From: an uncultured Lachnospiraceae bacterium
GTDB lineage: Bacteria; Bacillota; Clostridia; Lachnospirales; Lachnospiraceae
Direction of reading: 5' to 3'
DNA: 5,484 bases
NCBI GenBank assembly: GCA_902803245.1
Contig: CADCPJ010000289.1
Location: forward strand, 1-5,484
Shown here: piece after piece, positions 1 through 4,323 of the stretch
Layout of the letters: the number at the start of each line of letters is the position of its first letter
Position numbering within the stretch: the first letter of the stretch is position 1
The notes under the pieces: generated by a model
Seen by the model: only the letters and a program-made list of their open reading frames with translations
Database searches by the model: none
What the model was told of the DNA's origin: nothing
Position numbers and translations under genes: made by a program

Positions 1-215
1 TCCCTTAAGCGGCCCTTCAGATCCGAAGCGGCCGTTTCATCGAAGACAGCCGCGAATTTCGGGCGAAACTCGCGGATCTGCTTCTCCAGCGCTCTGATAT
101 CGGACTTGCAGGCAAGCGCACAGACCTCAAGGAGATCAGGATGCATGCGAACCACATCGAGCGTCTGCGTCCCCAGGGACCCCGTTGATCCGAGTATAGC
201 CAGTTTCTTGCTCAA
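1..215 (-). CDS. dxr: 1-deoxy-D-xylulose 5-phosphate reductoisomerase (DXR), N-terminal part only
   Basis: This is the first 71 codons of DXR; the rest lies beyond the left edge. The enzyme rearranges and reduces 1-deoxy-D-xylulose 5-phosphate to MEP with NADPH, the committed step of the cytoplasmic MEP route to isoprenoids, which also supplies the undecaprenyl carrier for cell wall. The fragment reads (M)SKKLAILGSTGSLGTQTLDVV, the hallmark N-terminal Rossmann strand and glycine-rich NADPH loop (GSTGSLG, residues 9-15), followed by the expected helix and a CALACKSD segment. The start is a TTG at 213-215 that overlaps the frr stop (TTGA). No ATG or GTG in frame lies close upstream, and AAGGAG at 227-232 sits 11 nt before it. 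Translation is probably coupled to frr. In most Firmicutes uppS and cdsA lie between frr and dxr; here they do not. The family call is secure from the N-terminus; the remaining domains cannot be judged. Confidence 0.93.
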   Translation of the reverse strand, partial: MSKKLAILGSTGSLGTQTLDVVRMHPDLLEVCALACKSDIRALEKQIREFRPKFAAVFDETAASDLKGRLR

Positions 216-766
216 ATCGTCATCAGCTCCTTGGTCTTCTCGTCGACAGCTTCATCGATCCGCTTCACGAACTTGTCCGTGATCTTCTGGAGAATGTCCT
301 CCTCGTCGGCGATCTCGTCCTCGGACACCTCGTCTGACTTCTTGAGCTTCTTCAGAGCCTCGTTTCCGTCGCGGCGGATGTTGCGCACGGCGACCTTCGC
401 GGCCTCGCCCTTCTTCTTGACGTCCTTCGCGAGCTGCTTTCTGCGCTCCTCTGTGAGCTCCGGGAATACCAGGCGGATGACATGGCCGTCGTCGCTCGGA
501 TTGATTCCGAGGTCGGACATCTGGAGAGCCTTCACGATGGGCTTCACCATCTTCGGCTCCCACGGGGAGATCGTGATCATGCGGGCCTCAGGCACCTGCA
601 CGTTGGCGACCTGGTTGATCGCGGTGGGAGTTCCGTAGTAGTCGACCGTGATCTTGTCCAGCACGTGCGGATTCGCGCGGCCGGCCCGGATCGATGCCAG
701 CTCCCCTTCGAGGTTCCGCATCGTCTTCTCCATCTTATCCTCATAAGGCTTTGATCTTTCACTCAT
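212..766 (-). CDS. frr: Ribosome recycling factor (RRF)
   Basis: RRF, with EF-G, splits the post-termination ribosome in the cytoplasm so that subunits can be reused; it is essential in most bacteria. The product has 184 residues, the normal family length (about 185). Visible family signatures are ELASIRAGRANP (residues 22-33) in the first long helix, the YYG-TP hinge and VPEARMITISPWE in the beta domain, SDLGINPSDDG, and LTEERRKQLAKDVKKKGEAAKVAVRNIRRD, then the charged C-terminal helix ending in KELMTI. This fits the L-shaped three-helix bundle plus beta domain. The ATG is supported by a perfect AGGAGG at 777-782, 10 nt upstream. It follows pyrH after a gap of 102 nt, the usual pyrH-frr pairing of bacteria, and its TGA overlaps the dxr start. 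Nothing is missing or broken. Confidence 0.98.
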   Translation of the reverse strand: MSERSKPYEDKMEKTMRNLEGELASIRAGRANPHVLDKITVDYYGTPTAINQVANVQVPEARMITISPWEPKMVKPIVKALQMSDLGINPSDDGHVIRLVFPELTEERRKQLAKDVKKKGEAAKVAVRNIRRDGNEALKKLKKSDEVSEDEIADEEDILQKITDKFVKRIDEAVDEKTKELMTI

Positions 767-776
767 GGTATCAGGT

Positions 777-782
777 CCTCCT
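777..782 (-). promoter_or_regulatory. Ribosome binding site of frr
   Basis: AGGAGG on the minus strand, inside a longer AAAAGGAGG run, 10 nt before the frr ATG. It is a full match to the anti-Shine-Dalgarno sequence and fixes the frr start. frr therefore has its own strong initiation site and need not depend on coupling to pyrH. Confidence 0.85.
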
Positions 783-868
783 TTTAAAGATTCTTACACT
801 GTGCGAAAGATGCTGCAGCTTGAAGGAGCCGCATCATCCGCATGAAAACCACAAAAAACGGGGAGCGG

Positions 869-1564
869 TCACACGGTCACCCTCGTCCCGTCCACGATTC
901 CTTTTGCCGCCCTTAAGATGCTGTCTTTCCCGTCGAGCTTAAAGACGAGCATCGGCACGCGGTTCTCTTTGGCCATGACGGCCGCGGCGCCGTCGACCAC
1001 GCCGAGCCCTTTCTCCACCACCTCGTCTATGGAGATCTCATCAAAGCGCTTTGCAGCGGGGTTGTGTCTCGGGTCGTCGTCATAGACTCCGTCCACCGCC
1101 TTCGCCAGCAGGATCTCGTCCGCTTCCATCTCGATCGCGCGGAGGACGACGCCGGTATCCGTGGAGAAATACGGATGCCCGGTACCTCCCGCAAAAAAGA
1201 CGATCTTTCCCGCCTCAAGCGCCTCGATGGCCTTGTCCCTGGAGAACAGTTCGGTAAATGCCCCGATCTCAAACGGCGTCATGACCACCGTCTTCATCCC
1301 CTCCGAGCGGAATATTTCCGACGTGTAGATGCAGTTCATCACCGTCGCCAGCATCCCGATCTGGTCCGCGTGGGTGCGCTCTATGGCGCCCGACGAGCGC
1401 CCTCTCCAGAAGTTCCCCCCACCTATGACGACAGCGAGTTCAATTCCCTCGTCCGCTATGGCCCTGACCTGTCTCGCAACGCCCTGTACGGTCGCCTCGT
1501 CAAAGCCATGATGCCTGTCCCCGGAGAGTGCCTCCCCGCTCAGCTTCAAGAGTACCCGCCTCAT
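869..1564 (-). CDS. pyrH: UMP kinase (uridylate kinase)
   Basis: PyrH transfers phosphate from ATP to UMP to give UDP, feeding RNA, DNA and UDP-sugar synthesis (including UDP-GlcNAc for cell wall). It is a cytoplasmic hexamer of the amino-acid kinase fold, unrelated to eukaryotic UMP/CMP kinase. The product has 231 residues, a normal length. Motifs in order: KLSGEAL (7-13) for phosphate binding; GGGNFWRG (48-55), the Gram-positive form of the GGGN-RG loop; RTHADQIGMLATVMN (63-77), with the UMP-contacting Asp67; GGTGHPYFSTDT (126-137), which binds UMP; and AKAVDGVYDDDP (154-165), the nucleotide site. The C-terminus ends after a D-G-A-V-MAKEN-like helix and a short KGIVDGTRV strand. Start: ATG with AGGAGG 5 nt upstream. 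It is the first gene after the nrdR terminator. The usual upstream partners rpsB and tsf are absent here. The wording of the core closely resembles Lachnospiraceae enzymes. Confidence 0.98.
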   Translation of the reverse strand: MRRVLLKLSGEALSGDRHHGFDEATVQGVARQVRAIADEGIELAVVIGGGNFWRGRSSGAIERTHADQIGMLATVMNCIYTSEIFRSEGMKTVVMTPFEIGAFTELFSRDKAIEALEAGKIVFFAGGTGHPYFSTDTGVVLRAIEMEADEILLAKAVDGVYDDDPRHNPAAKRFDEISIDEVVEKGLGVVDGAAAVMAKENRVPMLVFKLDGKDSILRAAKGIVDGTRVTV

Positions 1565-1569
1565 ACGCG

Positions 1570-1575
1570 CCTCCT
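1570..1575 (-). promoter_or_regulatory. Ribosome binding site of pyrH
   Basis: AGGAGG on the minus strand, 5 nt before the pyrH ATG at 1562-1564. It is a full match and confirms the start, which also places KLSGEAL at the family's normal distance from the N-terminus. Confidence 0.85.
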
Positions 1576-1624
1576 AATCCGAATATCTATCAACTGCATA
1601 GAGTGAAAGCGAAATGTTCTCTTT

Positions 1625-1647
1625 AAAGCACGCCGAAGGCGTCCCTT
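1625..1647 (-). other. Stem-loop in the pyrH leader
   Basis: In the minus strand the core ACGCC-TTC-GGCGT (1630-1642) forms five perfect pairs around a three-base loop. After one G-G mismatch a further four pairs (including one G-U) extend the stem to 1625-1647. No U-run follows, so it is not a terminator. It could stabilise the leader RNA or take part in leader control of pyrH; the role is unknown. Confidence 0.45.
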
Positions 1648-1685
1648 GCGGAGACAATTTCGCGAGCGTCTGTAAACCGTCTTCA

Positions 1686-1694
1686 AGTATATCA
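1686..1694 (-). promoter_or_regulatory. Candidate extended -10 promoter for pyrH-frr-dxr
   Basis: The minus strand reads TG-A-TATACT: a -10 hexamer with five of six consensus bases (1686-1691) preceded by the TG of an extended -10 element. No good -35 hexamer stands 16-18 bp upstream (TCGCCT at 17 bp), which is common for extended -10 promoters. It lies directly downstream of the nrdR terminator, where a new promoter is needed. Predicted transcription start near 1679 gives a leader of about 115 nt before pyrH. Inferred from sequence only. Confidence 0.5.
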
Positions 1695-1715
1695 CAAAGT
1701 GCTCTAAGAGGCGAG

Positions 1716-1750
1716 AAAAAACAAAAGAACCCGCCTGTCGGACGGGTTCT
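1716..1750 (-). terminator. Intrinsic terminator after nrdR
   Basis: On the minus strand AGAACCCGTC, a CGACA loop and GGCGGGTTCT form a 10-bp stem with a single G-U pair (1726-1750), followed at once by TTTTGTTTTTT (1716-1726). It begins 17 nt after the nrdR stop codon. This is a textbook Rho-independent terminator and closes the divIB/ftsZ/nrdR unit. The plus-strand side has no U-run, so it acts in one direction only. Confidence 0.93.
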
Positions 1751-1767
1751 CCAATTGTCATCCTCAC

Positions 1768-2217
1768 TCATTCCAGGAACTTCTTCAGTTCATCCATGAA
1801 GGTCTCCACGTCCTTGAACTCGCGGTAGACGCTTGCAAAGCGGACGTAAGCCACCGGATCGAGGTTCTTGATCCGGCTCATCACCATCTCGCCAAGCATC
1901 GTGCTCGGTATCTCCCGCTCTCCGCGGGACACCACCTCGCTCTCCACGGAATCCACCAGCTCGCGGATCTGCTGCGCTGTGACGGGGCGCTTGTGGCAGG
2001 CCCTGATCACGCCGCTCTCGATCTTCGAGCGGTCGAAGATCTCCCTGGTCTTATCTTTCTTGATGACGACAAGCGGAACAGTCTCCACTCTCTCATAGGA
2101 GGTGAAGCGCTTGCCGCAGTCGTCGCACACTCTTCTTCTGCGGATCGATGCATTGTCATCCACCGGCCGCGAATCAACAACCCTGGTATCCGGGTTTCCG
2201 CAATATGGGCACTTCAT
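1768..2217 (-). CDS. nrdR: Transcriptional repressor NrdR
   Basis: NrdR is the cytoplasmic repressor of ribonucleotide reductase genes; it senses ATP/dATP and binds paired 16-bp NrdR boxes. The product has 149 residues, a typical length. The N-terminal zinc ribbon has CPYC (Cys3, Cys6) and CDDC (Cys31, Cys34), with the conserved DSRP and RRRRVC-D-CG-RFT-YER segments of the DNA-binding part. The ATP-cone follows (about residues 49-139), starting VVIKKDKTREIFDRSKI and ending with the conserved DPVAYVRFASVYREF. The ATG shares one base with the ftsZ stop (TGATG) and has no good Shine-Dalgarno (only a weak CAGG), so translation is probably coupled to ftsZ. It is followed by a strong terminator. 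In many Clostridia nrdR lies a few genes after ftsZ, behind spoIIGA, sigE and sigG; these are absent here. No RNR gene lies in the window, so its targets cannot be shown. Confidence 0.98.
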   Translation of the reverse strand: MKCPYCGNPDTRVVDSRPVDDNASIRRRRVCDDCGKRFTSYERVETVPLVVIKKDKTREIFDRSKIESGVIRACHKRPVTAQQIRELVDSVESEVVSRGEREIPSTMLGEMVMSRIKNLDPVAYVRFASVYREFKDVETFMDELKKFLE

Positions 2218-3392
2218 CAGTGAGACCTGTTCTTAAGAAAATCAGGGATCTGGATATCCCTCTTCTCGACAGTGCTCTGCACCTTCGGCTGCTGAAGCGT
2301 CATGGGCGCGGTCTGTGCCTTCGGGGCCTTCTGGTTGAGGAACGAAGGGCTTGAGAAGCTCGCAAATGAGCGGGCCGGCTGCTCCGCCTCCTTGCGCTCC
2401 TTCGCTCTTGCGGCGGCCTTTTCTTCCTTCACTTTCTTCTCGGAGTCGACGAGCCCGGTTGCAATCACGGTGATGCGGCAGGTGTCCACATCCGTGTCGT
2501 CGTACATCGCGCCGAAGATGATATTCGCCTCGTCGCCGACCATCTGCTGCACATAGCTCGCCGCGTCGTTGGCATCCATAAGGGAGATGTCCCCGCGGAT
2601 GTTGATGATCACGTTCTTCGCGCCGGTGATGGAAGTCTCAAGGAGCGGGCTCTCAACGGCCTGCTGCACGGCCTCAAGGGCCTTGTCGTCCCCCTTCGCC
2701 TCACCGATGCCGATATGGGCGATCCCGCCGTTGGTCATGACGGTCTGCACGTCGGCAAAGTCCAGGTTGATGAGGGCCGGCTGGTTGATGAGATCCGTGA
2801 TGCCCTGCACAGCCTGCTGCAGAACTTCATCCGCTTTTTTAAGAGCCTCCGGCATCGTTGTTCTTCTGTCGACGATCTCAAGGAGGCGGTCGTTCGGGAT
2901 CACGATCAGGGTGTCCACGTTCGACTGCAGCCTCTCAATTCCGCGAAGTGCATTCTCCATGCGCTTGTTGGCCTCAAAGCGGAAGGGCTTTGTCACGACG
3001 CCGACTGTGAGGCAGCCGAGCTCCCTCGCGATCTTGGCAACTACCGGCGCGCCGCCCGTTCCGGTTCCGCCGCCCATGCCGCAGGTGACAAACACCATAT
3101 CCGCGCCGGAGATCGTCTGGCGGATCTCCTCTTCGCTCTCATTGGCAGCCTGTTCCCCGACCTCAGGCTTGGCGCCGGCACCGAGGCCCTTCGTAACCTT
3201 CTCGCCGATCTGCACAATCGTCGGAGCCTTGCACAGCGACAAAGCCTGTTTATCTGTATTAACGCCGACAAATTCAACGCCGCCGATCGTCTCATCGACC
3301 ATGCGGTTCACAGCATTATTACCTGCGCCGCCTACACCGACGACGATGATGCGAGCCTCGGACTCGGCTTCATTCGATGTAATCTCTAACAC
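2217..3392 (-). CDS. ftsZ: Cell division protein FtsZ
   Basis: FtsZ is the tubulin-like GTPase that polymerises into the ring organising division at midcell. The start taken is GTG at 3390-3392, giving 391 residues beginning [19 protein letters not shown]. This is the usual N-terminus in related Clostridia, and GGGAG lies 7 nt upstream. A longer frame reaches 3509 but adds 39 residues unlike any FtsZ. GTP-binding features: GVGGAGNN (19-26), the tubulin signature GGGTGTG (107-113), NTD (45-47) and the RFE segment near 138-140. The catalytic T7 loop is NLDFAD (209-214). The globular part ends near residue 314. A variable charged, Gln/Ala-rich linker follows (about 315-378), then the conserved tail [13 protein letters not shown] (379-391), which resembles the DIPxFLR peptide that binds partners such as SepF or FtsA. 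The residue after GGGTGTG is Gly where Ala is usual. No ftsA lies next to it. It has its own promoter and overlaps nrdR by one base. Confidence 0.98.
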   Translation of the reverse strand: MLEITSNEAESEARIIVVGVGGAGNNAVNRMVDETIGGVEFVGVNTDKQALSLCKAPTIVQIGEKVTKGLGAGAKPEVGEQAANESEEEIRQTISGADMVFVTCGMGGGTGTGGAPVVAKIARELGCLTVGVVTKPFRFEANKRMENALRGIERLQSNVDTLIVIPNDRLLEIVDRRTTMPEALKKADEVLQQAVQGITDLINQPALINLDFADVQTVMTNGGIAHIGIGEAKGDDKALEAVQQAVESPLLETSITGAKNVIINIRGDISLMDANDAASYVQQMVGDEANIIFGAMYDDTDVDTCRITVIATGLVDSEKKVKEEKAAARAKERKEAEQPARSFASFSSPSFLNQKAPKAQTAPMTLQQPKVQSTVEKRDIQIPDFLKNRSH

Positions 3393-3399
3393 AGTGCAT

Positions 3400-3407
3400 C
3401 TCCCTCT
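3400..3407 (-). promoter_or_regulatory. Ribosome binding site that fixes the GTG start of ftsZ
   Basis: AGAGGGAG on the minus strand, with GGGAG ending 7 nt before the GTG at 3390-3392. It supports GTG as the true start over the in-frame upstream codons at 3477-3479 (ATG) and 3507-3509 (TTG), neither of which has a comparable site. Confidence 0.8.
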
Positions 3408-3446
3408 ATAAACGCAATAGATTTTATCTAAAACAGCCTGCTGCCG

Positions 3447-3480
3447 GATGCTTAAACGCCTTCTCCCGCACTTAGGCATC
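3447..3480 (-). other. Stem-loop in the ftsZ leader
   Basis: Reading the minus strand, GATGC pairs with GCATC (five pairs). After one C-A mismatch TAAGTGC pairs with GCGTTTA (seven pairs, two of them G-U), leaving the loop GGGAGAAG. The 34-nt element lies inside the predicted ftsZ leader, about 55 nt before the start codon. No U-run follows it, so it is not a terminator. The loop is purine-rich and looks like a Shine-Dalgarno sequence. A role in mRNA stability or translation control is possible but unproven. Confidence 0.5.
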
Positions 3481-3520
3481 TCAGGGAAAAAGAAATATCC
3501 ACTCCACAACAGACAGAACT

Positions 3521-3549
3521 ATCATATAGTGTTTCGATTCTTTAATCAA
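3521..3549 (-). promoter_or_regulatory. Sigma-A-type promoter for ftsZ-nrdR
   Basis: On the minus strand TTGATT (3544-3549) and TATGAT (3521-3526) are separated by exactly 17 bp. The -35 matches four of six consensus bases and the -10 five of six. It lies just after the divIB stop in an AT-rich gap within otherwise GC-rich DNA. The predicted start of transcription near 3514 gives a leader of about 120 nt. It would let ftsZ and nrdR be transcribed apart from the upstream wall genes. A 13-bp palindrome covers the -10. Confidence 0.7.
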
Positions 3550-3558
3550 GAAATATTT

Positions 3559-4323
3559 TTAAATTTTGTCGAAAATGAGTCCCGACTGTGAGCCGTCATA
3601 AGTCTCCAGATGGAGTGTCCCGTGATAGTCGCCGCTCATGAGCTCCGGCATCACCCCGGCCAGCTGCTTGAGGCGAAGCTCCAGCTTCTCGCCGCTCCCC
3701 ATGAGGGCGACGACGTCCCCGTAATAAAGGGACATGGCGCCGTTTTCATCGAATACAACCTTGTCCGGCATCATGTCCTCGCTCAGGTCAATCCTGGCCC
3801 GGAGCATAGCCAGCATGGAGAAGGCTTTCGTATTGAGCACCTCGAGAAACGAGCCCACTTCGGGGTCTCTCCTTATGTCAAGTCCTTCCACATAAGGCAC
3901 ATGCTCCCCCGGCATCCGGTCGCCGGCGACGGCGAGCACCTTGCCGGATGCGTCGAAATACCACCAGTATGCTCCTGCGGGAATGCAGCCGACGAAGGTT
4001 CTCTCCGTGACATGCGCCCTGACCTTGTCCGGAGCGAGGATCTCCACGTCGACCGAATCGACAAACCCGGGGTCTTCTATCTTTCTGTTCGTATTGAAGA
4101 GCTTGGCAAGAACCGTATTCTCCAGGATGGGCTTCTCAAGGAGGATCTCCGTGATCTCCTCCGGGGAATTGTGCAGATTGCCCCGCACCACAACAGTTTT
4201 CAGCCGGAAGAAGATGAGGAACGCCGCCACAGAAGCCGCGATGATGATCAGGATAAGGATCACCCGGAAGAGCCGCTGCCTCGCCGCTCTAGATCTCCTC
4301 TTGGACATATTTTTTGAATACAT
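3559..4323 (-). CDS. divIB: Cell division protein DivIB/FtsQ
   Basis: DivIB (FtsQ in Gram-negatives) is a single-pass membrane protein of the divisome that works with FtsL and DivIC to steer septal wall synthesis outside the membrane. The product has up to 254 residues. A short, very basic cytoplasmic tail (KRRSRAARQR) is followed by one hydrophobic segment (about 21-39). Next comes a POTRA-type domain starting LKTVVVRGNLHNSPEEI (41 onward) and including VDVEILAPDKVRAHVTERTFVG, then an FtsQ/DivIB beta domain with the WYFDASGKVLA segment, where the family carries a buried D-G-turn. The C-terminus ends after YDGSQSGLIFDKI. Start: ATG at 4321-4323 overlaps the end of murD by 35 nt, but GAGGAG touches it with no spacer. 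An in-frame ATG at 4306-4308 (20-nt overlap) has the same site 15 nt upstream. Neither is ideal, so I give the longer frame. The call rests on architecture plus position between murD and ftsZ. Confidence 0.93.
   Translation of the reverse strand: MYSKNMSKRRSRAARQRLFRVILILIIIAASVAAFLIFFRLKTVVVRGNLHNSPEEITEILLEKPILENTVLAKLFNTNRKIEDPGFVDSVDVEILAPDKVRAHVTERTFVGCIPAGAYWWYFDASGKVLAVAGDRMPGEHVPYVEGLDIRRDPEVGSFLEVLNTKAFSMLAMLRARIDLSEDMMPDKVVFDENGAMSLYYGDVVALMGSGEKLELRLKQLAGVMPELMSGDYHGTLHLETYDGSQSGLIFDKI

Noticed and set aside
871..885. Direct repeat GTGACC-GT-GTGACC at the pyrH stop
   Set aside because: It is a six-base repeat arising from coding GTG ACC GTG TGA; too short to mean anything alone.
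1064..1606. Plus-strand open frame opposite pyrH
   Set aside because: Antisense to every conserved motif of UMP kinase, with no recognisable family.
1574..1771. Minus-strand small open frame between nrdR and pyrH
   Set aside because: It runs through the nrdR terminator hairpin and U-run and the predicted promoter, has no ribosome site, and resembles no protein.
2715..3389. Second plus-strand open frame opposite ftsZ
   Set aside because: Another frame shadow, with the His/Arg/Asp/Leu-rich composition typical of antisense to GC-rich coding DNA.
2569..3411. Plus-strand open frame (280 codons) opposite ftsZ
   Set aside because: It is low-complexity in Ser/Pro/Leu/Thr, mirrors the FtsZ codons, and has no recognisable domain.
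3421..3430. Second -10-like hexamer (TAAAAT) in the ftsZ leader
   Set aside because: No -35 at a workable distance and no extended TG, so the upstream TTGATT-17-TATGAT promoter is far better.
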